Shown here: positions 26,360-33,977 of the stretch, piece after piece
Layout: every line of letters begins with the position of its first letter
Position numbering within the stretch: the first letter of the stretch is position 1
Assembly: GCF_004307015.1 (NCBI RefSeq)
Contig: NZ_SIJL01000005.1
Coordinates: forward strand, 1-64,000
DNA from: Thermus thermamylovorans
GTDB taxonomy: Bacteria > Deinococcota > Deinococci > Deinococcales > Thermaceae
Direction of reading: 5' to 3'
DNA: 64,000 bases
The notes under the pieces: model-generated
What the model was told of the DNA's origin: nothing
Databases searched by the model: none
What the model saw: the letters and a program-made list of their open reading frames with translations, nothing else
Position numbers and translations under genes: made by a program

Positions 26360-26929
26360 TCACAGGAGAAGGCTCCAGGTCCTTTTCTCCATCTCCAGGA
26401 TACGGCCGAGGTAGTCCCGCAAAAGCCCCGGGTCCAGCCCCGAGGCCAGGCCCTGGGCCATCACCTCCAGGTCGAAGAGCACCGCCTGGAACTCCGGGGC
26501 CGACCAGTGCTCGGAAAGCTCTTGCCAGGGGCCTCCCTCGGCCACGTGGGCGCTCCAGGCCTCCAGGAAGAGCCGGTTCATGAAGTAGAAGAGGACCAGG
26601 CGGTAAGGGTAGGGCAATAGGGCCATCTCCTCCAGCAGGGCGATGTACTCCCGCCGCACCGGGTGGACCTCCCCCTGGGGGTCCGCCCCTTGCGCCAGGA
26701 GCCAGTCCAGCTCCTCCACCGTGGCCACGAGGGCGTGGAGCAAGGGGGCGCGGTGGGCCTGGGGAGCCTCCCGCAGCAGCTCCACCTGGTAGCGATAGAG
26801 GGCCTCCACAAAGGGGAGGTCCTGCCGGAGCCAAAAGGCGAACCGCTCCGGGTTCCAGCGCACGGGAAGGGCTAAGATTTCCTCCAGGGCTTCGGGCCAG
26901 TGGCCTAAGACCTCCTCAATGAAGGGCAT
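26360..26929 (-). CDS. TenA/PqqC-like helical protein
   Basis: Encodes 189 aa, almost all helical, with the layout of the haem-oxygenase-like TenA fold: an N-terminal W-rich helix, RQDLPFVEALYRYQVELLRE, a middle ATVEELDWLLAQG helix and a C-terminal YLGRILEMEKRTWSLL helix. Classical TenA cysteine and paired Tyr residues are not obvious, so thiaminase activity is doubtful. ATG 26929 follows GGGGAGG and overlaps the end of ispE by 14 nt, placing it in the ispD-ispE transcript. The function is unknown. Confidence 0.6.
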   Translation of the reverse strand: MPFIEEVLGHWPEALEEILALPVRWNPERFAFWLRQDLPFVEALYRYQVELLREAPQAHRAPLLHALVATVEELDWLLAQGADPQGEVHPVRREYIALLEEMALLPYPYRLVLFYFMNRLFLEAWSAHVAEGGPWQELSEHWSAPEFQAVLFDLEVMAQGLASGLDPGLLRDYLGRILEMEKRTWSLLL

Positions 26930-27734
26930 GACCTCCCCCCAAGGTACCGTACCGGACGTATCCCTTTGGCCTGAGCGCCTCTGCGGCCCGCCGCGCATGG
27001 GCCTCGTCCTCGGCGAGGCCGAAAAAGGCGCTGCCCGAACCGGACATAAGCACCCCCCTTAGCCCCAAGGACCGCAGCTCCTCCTTGACCCTCCTGAGCT
27101 CGGGGTGGAGGCGGAAGGCAGGGCCCTCGAGGCTATTCCAGTAAGGAGGTTCCTCCCCCCGCCCTAGGGCCCGTAAGATGGCCTCCACCGGGAGCTCAGG
27201 ACCGTAGTCGTGGGGCCTGGCCTCCCCGTAGACCTTGGGGGTGGGAAGGCGGGGTCCCTGGGCGAAGACCACGGCCCAGAGGGGGGAGAGGAGGAGGGGC
27301 CTGAGCCTCTCCCCCACCCCCCGGGCCTCGGCCACCCCCCCCAGGAGGAAAAAGGGCACATCCGCCCCCAGGGAAAGGGCCAGGGCAGGGAAGTCCACCG
27401 CCGCCGGGTAGAGCTCCTTGAGGGCCAGGAGCACCTGGGCGGCGTCCGAGCTCCCCCCGCCCAGGCCCGCCCCCTCGGGCAGGGCTTTCTCCAGGACGAT
27501 CCGCACCCCCCCGGGCCAGCCCGCCGCCTCCAAATAGGCCCGGGCCGCCCGGTAAGCCAGGTTCTTCTGCCCGTAAGGGCCCCTGAACTCTATGCCCTCG
27601 GGAATGGGCTCCAAAAGGAGGCGGTCTCCGAAGGAGAGGGCGGCGAAAAGGGTGTGGAGCTCGTGGTAGCCGTCGGGCCGCCGCCCCAGGAGGGAGAGGC
27701 CGAGGTTGACCTTAGCCTGGGCTAGGCGTTCCAT
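26916..27734 (-). CDS. ispE: 4-diphosphocytidyl-2-C-methyl-D-erythritol kinase
   Basis: A GHMP kinase of the non-mevalonate isoprenoid pathway that phosphorylates CDP-ME. Encodes 272 aa. Key segments are [22 protein letters not shown] at the N-terminus, the ATP loop LPEGAGLGGGSSDAAQVL, and MSGSGSAFFGL. ATG 27734 lies inside ispD, overlapping it by 13 nt, so IspD and IspE are made together. Confidence 0.95.
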   Translation of the reverse strand: MERLAQAKVNLGLSLLGRRPDGYHELHTLFAALSFGDRLLLEPIPEGIEFRGPYGQKNLAYRAARAYLEAAGWPGGVRIVLEKALPEGAGLGGGSSDAAQVLLALKELYPAAVDFPALALSLGADVPFFLLGGVAEARGVGERLRPLLLSPLWAVVFAQGPRLPTPKVYGEARPHDYGPELPVEAILRALGRGEEPPYWNSLEGPAFRLHPELRRVKEELRSLGLRGVLMSGSGSAFFGLAEDEAHARRAAEALRPKGYVRYGTLGGGHALH

Positions 27735-28363
27735 ACCCGCGCCAAGGCCTCCGCCAGGAGGAGGTCCTCGGGATAGGTGATCTTGAAGGCCGTCCGCTCC
27801 CCCGCCACCAGGGCCACCGGGTAGCCCAGGGCCCGCACCAGCTGGGCGTCGTCGGTGGCGGTAAGCCCCCGCCGCTTGGCGTAGGCGTGGGCTTCTCGGA
27901 GGAGGGCGGTGAAGAAGCCCTGGGGGGTCTGGACCAAGCGCAGGGCCTCCCGGGGGACCACCTCCCCGTAGGCCTCCCCCTCGGGGCGCACCAGGGTGTC
28001 GGGGAGGGGCAGGACCGGGGCCGCCGCCCCCGTGGCCTGGGCAGCCCGGAGGACCCGCTCCACCAGCAGGGTGCTGGCAAAGGGCCGGGCCACGTCGTGC
28101 ACCAGGACCAAGGGCAGGCTCGCTGCCTCCAGGAGGCGGGCCACCGACTCCTGCCGGGTCTTTCCCCCCTCCAGGAAGACCGCCCGCAAGCCCCTGGGGG
28201 CCTCGGCCCCCGGGGGCAGGGCCACCAGCACCTCGGCCGCCCCGGGGAAGGCGCGGAGGGCCCACTCCAAGAGGGTCCTCCCCCCCACCCGCAGGAAGGC
28301 CTTGGGGCCAAGGCCGAGGCGCTCGCCGTTCCCCGCGGCGGGGATGAGGAGGGAAACCTCCAC
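27722..28363 (-). CDS. ispD: 2-C-methyl-D-erythritol 4-phosphate cytidylyltransferase
   Basis: Transfers CMP to MEP in isoprenoid synthesis. Encodes 213 aa with the nucleotide loop [12 protein letters not shown], the [10 protein letters not shown] Asp motif and the [11 protein letters not shown] segment. GTG 28363 has TACCAT 6 nt upstream (leaderless). It is divergent from uppP, which handles undecaprenyl phosphate, so the shared control element links isoprenoid supply and use; this is inference. Confidence 0.95.
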   Translation of the reverse strand: MEVSLLIPAAGNGERLGLGPKAFLRVGGRTLLEWALRAFPGAAEVLVALPPGAEAPRGLRAVFLEGGKTRQESVARLLEAASLPLVLVHDVARPFASTLLVERVLRAAQATGAAAPVLPLPDTLVRPEGEAYGEVVPREALRLVQTPQGFFTALLREAHAYAKRRGLTATDDAQLVRALGYPVALVAGERTAFKITYPEDLLLAEALARVWNA

Positions 28364-28369
28364 GCCCCC

Positions 28370-28379
28370 ATGGTAGCAT
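28370..28379. promoter_or_regulatory. overlapping divergent -10 boxes, ispD and uppP
   Basis: ATGGTAGCAT contains minus-strand TACCAT (28370-28375, 6 nt before ispD GTG) and plus-strand TAGCAT (28374-28379, 7 nt before uppP GTG 28387). The two boxes share the central TA. Confidence 0.65.
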
Positions 28380-28386
28380 GGGCCGC

Positions 28387-29163
28387 GTGAGCGTCTGGGA
28401 AGCCCTTCTCCTGGGAGTGGTCGAGGGCCTCACCGAGTTCGTGCCCGTCTCCTCCACCGGCCACCTCACCCTCCTCTTCCACCTCCTGGACCTCCCCGTC
28501 CAGGAGGAGGACTTCCTCAAAACCTTCCTCATCGCCATCCAGCTGGGGGCCATCCTGGCCATCCTCCTGCTTTACGGCCGGCGCTTCGCCGTGGACCGGG
28601 CCCTGTGGCTCAGGATCGGGTTGGCCTTCCTGCCCACGGGGGCCATGGGGTTTCTCCTCTACGGGTTCATCCGGGGGGAGATCCTGGGGAACGACGGCAT
28701 CGTGGTCTTCTTCCTCTTCTCCGTAGGCCTCCTCCTTCTCCTAGCCGACCGCCTGGCGCAAAGGGCCCGCTACGGAGATGTGCTGGAACTCCCCCTTCAC
28801 CGGGTCCTCCTCATCGGAGTCTTCCAGGGCCTGGCCGCCCTCTTCCCCGGCACCAGCCGCAGCGGGGCCACCATCCTGGGGGGGCTCCTCCTGGGGCTGA
28901 GGCGCCGGGCGGCGGCGGAGTTCAGCTTCCTGCTGGCCCTCCCCACCATGGCCGTGGCCGTGGGGTACGACCTCTATCGAAGCGCCCCGGCCATTCCCGA
29001 GGGGGGGTGGTTCCTCCTCGGCATCGGCTTCCTCTCGGCCATGGTCACCGCCTTCCTCACCGTGCGCTGGATGCTGGGCTTCGTGGAGCGCTTTGGCTTC
29101 CGGCCCTTCGCCTACTACCGCATGGCTCTGGCCGCGGTCTACGCTTACTTCTTCCTAGGCTAG
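28387..29163 (+). CDS. uppP: undecaprenyl-diphosphatase
   Basis: Recycles the peptidoglycan carrier lipid by removing one phosphate from undecaprenyl diphosphate; a polytopic membrane protein of 258 aa. Active-site motifs are [14 protein letters not shown] near the N-terminus and [10 protein letters not shown] near residue 157. GTG 28387 ([10 protein letters not shown]) is preferred over ATG 28378, because TAGCAT ends 7 nt before it and it matches the usual UppP start. Confidence 0.95.
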   Translation: MSVWEALLLGVVEGLTEFVPVSSTGHLTLLFHLLDLPVQEEDFLKTFLIAIQLGAILAILLLYGRRFAVDRALWLRIGLAFLPTGAMGFLLYGFIRGEILGNDGIVVFFLFSVGLLLLLADRLAQRARYGDVLELPLHRVLLIGVFQGLAALFPGTSRSGATILGGLLLGLRRRAAAEFSFLLALPTMAVAVGYDLYRSAPAIPEGGWFLLGIGFLSAMVTAFLTVRWMLGFVERFGFRPFAYYRMALAAVYAYFFLG

Positions 29164-30216
29164 GGCCAGGGCGCGGTCCAAGGCTTTCAGGAAGAAGCCG
29201 TAGGCCTCCTTCCTGGCCCCTTCCCCCATGAGGCCGAGCCGCAGGACCTGCCCCCGGGTGGGGCCGATCCCCCCGGCCACCGCCACCCCCTCGGCGTAGA
29301 GGGCCTTCACCAAGCGGTCCGCCTCCACCCCCTCGGGAGGACGCACCACCAGCACCGTGGGCAGGGGGCTGGCCTTGGGGTAGGGGCGGAAGCCCCGCAC
29401 CAAAAGCTCCTCCAGAAGCCAGGCGTAGACCTCCCGGGCCCGCCTCTCCCGGGCCTCCACCCCCTCCTCCAGGGCCAGGTCCAGGGCCTCGAGGAGGGCG
29501 TAGTGGAGGAGCACGGGGGTGGTGTGGTGGTAACCGCCCCGCTCCCAGTGCTCCGCCACCCGCTCCAGGTCGGGGTACCAGCCCCGCCTGGCGGTGAAGG
29601 CCCTCCGCGCCTCGCGGCTTACGGCGATGGGAGCCAGGCCCGGGGGGGCGGAGAGGCACTTCTGGCTCCCGGTGAAGGCGTAGTCGGCGCCCATCTCCCG
29701 CATGGAGAAGGGAAGCATGCCCAAGGTGGTGACCGCGTCCAGGAAAAAAAGCGCCCCGGCCTCCTTGGCCAGGGCCCCGATCTCCCGGGCCGGGTTCAGC
29801 ACCCCGGTGGAGGTCTCCCCGTGGACCAGGGCCACCAGGCGGTAGCGCCGGGCCTTCAGGGCCTGGGCCACGGCCCCCGGGTCCACGGGCTCCCCCGGGG
29901 GAAACTCCAGAACCGTGGGCTCCAGACCATGTAGCAAGGCCATCTCCGCTATCCGGTCCCCGAAGGCCCCGTTGGTGAGGATCAGGACCGGGCCCCGGTC
30001 CAAGGCGGCCAGCCCCGCCTCCATGCCTAGGCTCCCCGAGCCCGCCAAGGCCGCCACCAGGGCCCCCTCCCCGGGGTCGAAGAGGGCCAGGAGGCGCTCC
30101 TGGATGGCCCGGTTCACCCCCAGCACCTCGGGGTCCAGATGGCCCCGCATGGGACGCAGGAGGGCTTTCTGCACACGCTCGGGGATGGGGGTGGGTCCGG
30201 GGGTCAGAAGCAGCAT
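29155..30216 (-). CDS. class V aminotransferase (alanine/serine-glyoxylate type)
   Basis: A PLP enzyme of 353 aa in the alanine-glyoxylate / serine-glyoxylate aminotransferase family. The N-terminus [13 protein letters not shown], the [10 protein letters not shown] loop and the Schiff-base lysine in [16 protein letters not shown] are diagnostic. Likely substrates are glyoxylate with Ala or Ser, but aspartate or purine-catabolic variants cannot be excluded. ATG 30216 follows AGAGGAGG. It is preceded by a leader peptide and a paired antiterminator/terminator, unusual for this family. The 3' end overlaps the convergent uppP gene by 9 nt. Confidence 0.85.
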   Translation of the reverse strand: MLLLTPGPTPIPERVQKALLRPMRGHLDPEVLGVNRAIQERLLALFDPGEGALVAALAGSGSLGMEAGLAALDRGPVLILTNGAFGDRIAEMALLHGLEPTVLEFPPGEPVDPGAVAQALKARRYRLVALVHGETSTGVLNPAREIGALAKEAGALFFLDAVTTLGMLPFSMREMGADYAFTGSQKCLSAPPGLAPIAVSREARRAFTARRGWYPDLERVAEHWERGGYHHTTPVLLHYALLEALDLALEEGVEARERRAREVYAWLLEELLVRGFRPYPKASPLPTVLVVRPPEGVEADRLVKALYAEGVAVAGGIGPTRGQVLRLGLMGEGARKEAYGFFLKALDRALALA

Positions 30217-30240
30217 CCTCGCCTCCTCTTACACAAAGGA

Positions 30241-30290
30241 GGCCCCCGCGGCCAAGCCGGGGGGGCCCTTCCCGCAGGAAGGGGCCCCCT
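30241..30290 (-). terminator. attenuator with alternative hairpins before the aminotransferase gene
   Basis: On the minus strand GGGGGCCCCTTCC pairs with GGAAGGGCCCCCC (hairpin I, 12 bp with one bulge) around a TGCG loop. The right arm of I is also the left arm of hairpin II, GGCCCCC ... GGGGGCC with an inner CGGC-TTG-GCCG, followed by TCCTTTGTGT. I and II are mutually exclusive. The leader stop codon overlaps the first base of hairpin I. Confidence 0.6.
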
Positions 30291-30315
30291 ACCGGATAGC
30301 TCGCAGGAGCCTCAT
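30289..30315 (-). CDS. putative attenuator leader peptide MRLLRAIR
   Basis: An eight-codon frame: ATG, then Arg-Leu-Leu-Arg-Ala-Ile-Arg, then TAG. The three Arg codons are AGG, CGA and CGG. It sits 8 nt after the -10 TAAAGT, so it would be translated from the very 5' end. The stop abuts the first attenuator hairpin. A sensor of Arg or Leu charging is the obvious guess from its codons, but such a signal is unexpected for a glyoxylate-type aminotransferase. Confidence 0.5.
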   Translation of the reverse strand: MRLLRAIR

Positions 30316-30323
30316 TGGGGGAC

Positions 30324-30354
30324 ACTTTAGCCCAAGACCTTTCCCTTGTAAAGT
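30324..30354. promoter_or_regulatory. two complete promoters overlapping on opposite strands (dnaJ / aminotransferase)
   Basis: Plus: -35 TTTAGC (30326-30331), 17 nt, -10 TAAAGT (30349-30354), toward dnaJ. Minus: -35 TTTACA (30347-30352), 17 nt, -10 TAAAGT (30324-30329), toward the leader peptide. Each -10 overlaps the -35 of the other, so one polymerase excludes the second. Confidence 0.65.
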
Positions 30355-30362
30355 GCTAGTGG

Positions 30363-31406
30363 ATGAAGGACTACTACGCCATCCTGGGGGTAAGCCGGGA
30401 GGCCACCCAGGAGGAGATCAAAAGGGCCTACCGCCGGCTCGCCCTCCAGTACCATCCCGACCGCAACCCCGGGGACAAGGAGGCCGAGGAGCGTTTCAAG
30501 GAGATCAACGAGGCCTACGCGGTCCTCTCTGACCCGGAGCGGCGAGCCCAGTACGACCGGGGGCTTTTGGGAAGCCCGCCGTTCCACGCCGAGGACCTCT
30601 TCGACCTCTTCGCCCAGGTCTTTGGCTTCCAGAGCGAACGGGCCGTCCCCCGGGGAGAGGACCTGGAGGTCCAGGTGGAGGTGGAACTCCTGGACCTCCT
30701 CCACGGCAAGGAGGCGGAGGTGGACTACGCCCGCCTGGTGCCCTGCGAGGCCTGCGGGGGCCAGGGCGGCAGGCGGGTGGCCTGCCCCACCTGCGGGGGC
30801 CGGGGGGTGGCGGAGAGCTACCGCCAGGGCCTCTTTGGCGCCTTCGTGAGCCGCTCCGCCTGCCCCCACTGCAAGGGGCAGGGCCGCCTCCTGGCGGAGG
30901 CCTGCGCCGCCTGCGGGGGCCGGGGCCGGGTGGTCCGGCAGGAGCAGGTGCGGGTGAGGATCCCCCCGGGCATGGACGAACGCCACCTCCTGCGGGTACC
31001 GGGCTACGGCAACCTGGGCCTGGGCGGCCCCGGCGACCTTTACGTGCGCCTAAGGGTACGCCCCCACCCCCACCTGGAGCGGGAAGGAGCGGATCTGGTT
31101 TACCGCCTGCGGATCGGCCTAGCCCAGGCAGCCCTGGGAGCCCGGGTGCAGGTGCCAGGCCTGGAAGGCCCCGTCTCCCTGGACCTCCCCCCGGGCACCG
31201 GGCACGGGGAGGTGTTCGAGCTCCCCGGGGGGGGGCTCCCCCAGCCCGGGGGCCGGGGGGCCCTGAGGGTGGTGGTGGAGCTCGCGGTGCCAAAGCGGCT
31301 CTCCCAAAGAGCGAGGGAGCTCCTCCGGGCCTACGCGGAGGAGGTGGGGGAGGAGGTGGCCCCGGAGGGGTTTTGGGAGAAGCTCAAGGGGTTCTTCCGC
31401 AAGTAG
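30363..31406 (+). CDS. dnaJ: chaperone DnaJ with zinc fingers
   Basis: A Hsp40 co-chaperone of DnaK, 347 aa. The J domain (about 1-68) has the HPD motif at 31-33. The G/F linker is very short. The zinc domain contains four CxxCxGxG-type repeats: [24 protein letters not shown] and CAACGGRG. The two C-terminal substrate domains follow. It is the zinc-containing type, not the shortened DnaJ of the Thermus dnaK operon (established knowledge), and it stands away from dnaK. ATG 30363 is 8 nt from TAAAGT. Confidence 0.93.
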   Translation: MKDYYAILGVSREATQEEIKRAYRRLALQYHPDRNPGDKEAEERFKEINEAYAVLSDPERRAQYDRGLLGSPPFHAEDLFDLFAQVFGFQSERAVPRGEDLEVQVEVELLDLLHGKEAEVDYARLVPCEACGGQGGRRVACPTCGGRGVAESYRQGLFGAFVSRSACPHCKGQGRLLAEACAACGGRGRVVRQEQVRVRIPPGMDERHLLRVPGYGNLGLGGPGDLYVRLRVRPHPHLEREGADLVYRLRIGLAQAALGARVQVPGLEGPVSLDLPPGTGHGEVFELPGGGLPQPGGRGALRVVVELAVPKRLSQRARELLRAYAEEVGEEVAPEGFWEKLKGFFRK

Positions 31407-31417
31407 CCATCCTGTGG

Positions 31418-31423
31418 TATAGT
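31418..31423 (+). promoter_or_regulatory. cold-shock gene promoter (extended -10)
   Basis: TGGTATAGT is an extended -10 (TG-n-TATAGT). The -35 is weak. The transcript would have a 5' UTR of about 90 nt, which includes a GGACCC / GGGTCC stem; long leaders are usual for cold-shock mRNAs. Confidence 0.55.
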
Positions 31424-31520
31424 GAAGTATTCCGGGTCGCTTCAGGGTGGCCCTGGCGGGCCTAAAGCAGCCCCTAAAGCCCCGGATGCGGACCCCAGGG
31501 TCCGGAAGCGAAGGAGCGGT

Positions 31521-31742
31521 ATGCAGAAGGGTCGGGTCAAGTGGTTCAACGCGGAGAAGGGCTACGGCTTCATCGAGCGCGAGGGGGACACGGACGTGTT
31601 CGTCCACTTCAGCGCCATCAACGCCAAGGGGTTCCGCACCCTGAACGAGGGGGACATCGTCACCTTCGAGGTGGAGCCGGGCAAAAACGGCAAGGGCCCA
31701 CAGGCGGTGAACGTCACCGTGGTGGAGCCAGCCCGTAGGTAA
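31521..31742 (+). CDS. csp: cold-shock protein
   Basis: A single cold-shock domain of 73 aa that binds single-stranded RNA and DNA. RNP1 reads KGYGFIERE and RNP2 reads VFVHFSAI, both intact. ATG 31521 follows AAGGAG at good spacing; earlier in-frame starts add residues not found in the family. It is monocistronic: a 13-bp terminator hairpin follows. Confidence 0.95.
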   Translation: MQKGRVKWFNAEKGYGFIEREGDTDVFVHFSAINAKGFRTLNEGDIVTFEVEPGKNGKGPQAVNVTVVEPARR

Positions 31743-31755
31743 AAAGGCGCCCTGG

Positions 31756-31785
31756 CCCGCCCCGGGAGTAGGCTCCCGGGGCGGG
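31756..31785 (+). terminator. terminator of the cold-shock gene
   Basis: A perfect 13-bp stem CCCGCCCCGGGAG / CTCCCGGGGCGGG with loop TAGG, 14 nt after the csp stop, with no T-tract. Confidence 0.6.
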
Positions 31786-31819
31786 ATGCTTCATCACCCG
31801 CTTCTCAGGGGAGAGAGGG

Positions 31820-31825
31820 TAGCAT
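31820..31825 (+). promoter_or_regulatory. -10 box of the GNAT gene
   Basis: TAGCAT with a 7-nt gap to ATG 31833. It overlaps the earlier in-frame ATG at 31824, which therefore cannot be the start of the same leaderless mRNA. Confidence 0.5.
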
Positions 31826-31832
31826 GGGGGCG

Positions 31833-32297
31833 ATGCGGACCCTAAGCCTCGCCTTCCGCCCGGTGGTTCCCGAAGACGCCCCCCTCCTGCACCGCCTCTT
31901 CCTGCAAAGCCCCGGGTACTTTGCCCTCATCGGTATGGAGCCTCCCACCCTCGAGGACGTGGTCCGGGACCTGGCTACCCTGGAGAAGGACGAACGCCGC
32001 CGGGCCTTTTTGCTCCTCCGGGAGGGAGAGGCCGTGGGCTATATGGACTACAAGCTCCACTACCCCGAGCCCCAGGACGCCACCCTAAGCCTCCTCCTCA
32101 TCCGCGAGGATCACCAGGGCCAGGGCCTGGGGCAGCGGGCCTTGGCCCACCTCATGGCCCACCTGGCGGGGGCCGAGCGGCTCTATGTGGTGGTGTACGG
32201 GGACAATCCCCGGGCCAAGGCCTTCTTCCAGGCCCAGGGATTTCGCCACGTCAAGGACGGCGGACCCGCCTTGAGCTGGTACGTGCGCGAGCTCTGA
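31833..32297 (+). CDS. GNAT family N-acetyltransferase
   Basis: Encodes 154 aa. The acetyl-CoA loop reads REDHQGQGLGQRALAHLM and the fold ends with NPRAKAFFQAQGFRHV, both typical GNAT segments. The substrate is not predictable; similarity to ribosomal-protein or small-molecule acetyltransferases is equally possible. ATG 31833 is preferred over 31824 on promoter grounds. Confidence 0.8.
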   Translation: MRTLSLAFRPVVPEDAPLLHRLFLQSPGYFALIGMEPPTLEDVVRDLATLEKDERRRAFLLLREGEAVGYMDYKLHYPEPQDATLSLLLIREDHQGQGLGQRALAHLMAHLAGAERLYVVVYGDNPRAKAFFQAQGFRHVKDGGPALSWYVREL

Positions 32298-32342
32298 AGC
32301 CTACCTAGGAGGGCGGCCCATCCCCAAGGTCCGCGACAAACC

Positions 32343-32582
32343 CTACTCCAGACCCGACAGCTTGCGGTTTTTCTCTATGTAGGACTTCCACTGCTCGGGA
32401 ACGTCCTCCTCCGGGAAAATGGCGTTCACCGGGCAGGCGGGTACACAGGCCCCGCAGTCGATGCACTCCTCGGGGTGGATGTAGAACTGGTCCCCCCCGT
32501 CGTAGATGCACTCCACCGGGCAGACCTCCACGCAGGACTGGTCCTTCACGCCGATGCAGGGCTCACAGATCACGTGCGGCAT
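32343..32582 (-). CDS. fdxA: seven-iron ferredoxin (3Fe-4S / 4Fe-4S)
   Basis: A 79-residue electron carrier. The N-terminal cluster ligands are in CEPCIGVKDQSCVEVCPVE and the second set in CIDCGACVPACPVNAI; the spacing fits one 3Fe-4S and one 4Fe-4S cluster as in the well-studied Thermus ferredoxin, whose C-terminal YIEKNRKL helix is also present. It serves soluble oxidoreductases such as 2-oxoacid:ferredoxin enzymes. It is monocistronic with its own promoter. Confidence 0.95.
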   Translation of the reverse strand: MPHVICEPCIGVKDQSCVEVCPVECIYDGGDQFYIHPEECIDCGACVPACPVNAIFPEEDVPEQWKSYIEKNRKLSGLE

Positions 32583-32612
32583 CCTTCACCTCCCGAGCCA
32601 CCGCTCCCCCCC

Positions 32613-32639
32613 ATTTTAGGCCAGGGGCGGCCGTGTCAA
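32613..32639 (-). promoter_or_regulatory. ferredoxin promoter
   Basis: Minus-strand -35 TTGACA (32634-32639) and -10 TAAAAT (32613-32618) with a short 15-nt spacer. A GGGAGGTGAAGG ribosome-binding site precedes ATG 32582. Confidence 0.6.
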
Positions 32640-32718
32640 GGGGCTAAGCGCCGATGCCGGGGGTTGCCCCACCGGAGAGGGGACGCGCCCATGACCTTTG
32701 GGGCTGCCAACGGGGCGC

Positions 32719-33258
32719 CTAAACCCCCAGGTAGCGGAAAAAGGCCTCCCGGGGGATGGCCCCCACCACCTCCTCCCCCCGCACCACCAGGACGAGGGGC
32801 TGGCGCAGGAAGAGGGGGTAGAGCTCGCTCGCCGCCACCTCCGCCTCCACGCTGGGCACCTCCTCCAGGGGCAGGATGTGGTCGGAAAGGCCCAAAAGCC
32901 CCACCGGACGCCCTTCCTGCACCAGAAGGGCCACCCCCCGGCCCTCGTAGGCCTCGAGGGCCTCTACCCGGGGCAGGGTCTTGGCCAGGCGGCGGGCCGG
33001 GGTGGGCCACAGGAGGCCGGCGGTGAGGAGGGTGGTGCAGGGGACCCGCACCGCCTTCTTGGCCAGGTAGAGGACGAAGGTGAAAAAGAAGAGGAAGCCG
33101 AGACCTTCCAGGAGCCCGGGGAAGTTGAACCCGGCCCACCCGAGCCGCCCCCCACCCCCCAGGAGGACGTGGAGCAGGTAAGAGAAGAGAAGGCCCAAGG
33201 CTAGGGCGGCCAGGTAGGCGAAAAGCCCGGCCAGGCGGAGTTCCTTCACCGTGCGCAT
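32719..33258 (-). CDS. membrane protein with CBS-like domain
   Basis: Encodes 179 aa: two N-terminal membrane helices (about 10-32 and 46-66), then a CBS-like half (VEALEAYEGRGVALLVQEGRPVGLLGLSDHI, then LVLVVRGEEVVGAIPREAFFRYL). This layout resembles the C-terminal part of Thermus site-2-protease-like or transporter-linked proteins, but the HExxH motif is missing. The function is not known. It follows the nucleotidyltransferase gene by 4 nt. Confidence 0.6.
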   Translation of the reverse strand: MRTVKELRLAGLFAYLAALALGLLFSYLLHVLLGGGGRLGWAGFNFPGLLEGLGFLFFFTFVLYLAKKAVRVPCTTLLTAGLLWPTPARRLAKTLPRVEALEAYEGRGVALLVQEGRPVGLLGLSDHILPLEEVPSVEAEVAASELYPLFLRQPLVLVVRGEEVVGAIPREAFFRYLGV

Positions 33259-33262
33259 GGGC

Positions 33263-33955
33263 TTAGCTTACCAGTTCCTCTTCCCGGTCCACGTCCACCC
33301 CCACCTCGGGGTAGGGGGTGATGAGGGCCCTGGCCTCCACCCCCAGGATCCTCTGCGCCCGCGCCTCCAGCTCGGGGAGGGAAAGCCGCCCCAGAAGGAG
33401 CTTGAGGAGGACGTCCAGGCCGATGAGCCGGGCCAGGGCCAGGGGGTTTTTCCGAAGAGCCACCACCTTTTGCGCCAGGGGCAGGGCCTGGTAGAAAAGC
33501 CCCTTGTCCAGAAGCACCAGGTTCCCCCCGGTGAAAACGCCCTCCCGCAGGCGGGCGTAGGTGCGCCGGGTGTGGGGGAAGCGGGCCTCCACCCTTTCCT
33601 TGGGCACGATGGGGTAGACGAGGGCGGCCTCCGGGGCCTTTTCCAGCACAAAGCGCACCGCCTCCGGGGTGAGGTGGGGGAGGTCGGCGGTGGCCACCAG
33701 GACCCGGCCTTCCACGTGGGCCAAGGCGGCCTCCAGGTTCCCCAGCAGGCTTCCCGTGTCGGGGAGGGTGAGGCGGGGCGGGGGGGAAAGCCCGGGGTTT
33801 TCTCCCACGTAGATGGGAGAAAGCCCAGCCTCCACCAGGGCAGAGAGCACCCACTCCGCCAGGGGCCTTCCCCGGTAGGGGACCAGGGCCTTGCTCCGCA
33901 CGCCGTACTTCCGCGCCCAAGCCTCCTCGCCGCCTCCCAGTACGATGGCCTCCAC
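33263..33955 (-). CDS. MobA-like NTP transferase domain protein
   Basis: Encodes 230 aa. The N-terminus EAIVLGGGEEAWARKYGVRSKALVPYRGRPL is a nucleotide-binding loop of the MobA/GlmU-type NTP transferase fold, and LVATADLPHLTPEAVRFVL carries the metal-binding Asp. The substrate is unknown; molybdopterin, sugar-1-phosphate or lipid phosphate are all possible. GTG 33955 is chosen with TAGCAT 6 nt upstream. It overlaps control DNA with the divergent SdpI-like gene. Confidence 0.75.
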   Translation of the reverse strand: MEAIVLGGGEEAWARKYGVRSKALVPYRGRPLAEWVLSALVEAGLSPIYVGENPGLSPPPRLTLPDTGSLLGNLEAALAHVEGRVLVATADLPHLTPEAVRFVLEKAPEAALVYPIVPKERVEARFPHTRRTYARLREGVFTGGNLVLLDKGLFYQALPLAQKVVALRKNPLALARLIGLDVLLKLLLGRLSLPELEARAQRILGVEARALITPYPEVGVDVDREEELVS

Positions 33956-33961
33956 CCCCCC

Positions 33962-33971
33962 ATGCTACCTT
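33962..33971. promoter_or_regulatory. overlapping divergent -10 boxes, NTP transferase and SdpI-like
   Basis: ATGCTACCTT holds minus TAGCAT (33962-33967) and plus TACCTT (33966-33971), each exactly 6 nt from its start codon (GTG 33955, ATG 33978). They share the TA dinucleotide. Confidence 0.65.
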
Positions 33972-33977
33972 GAGGGC

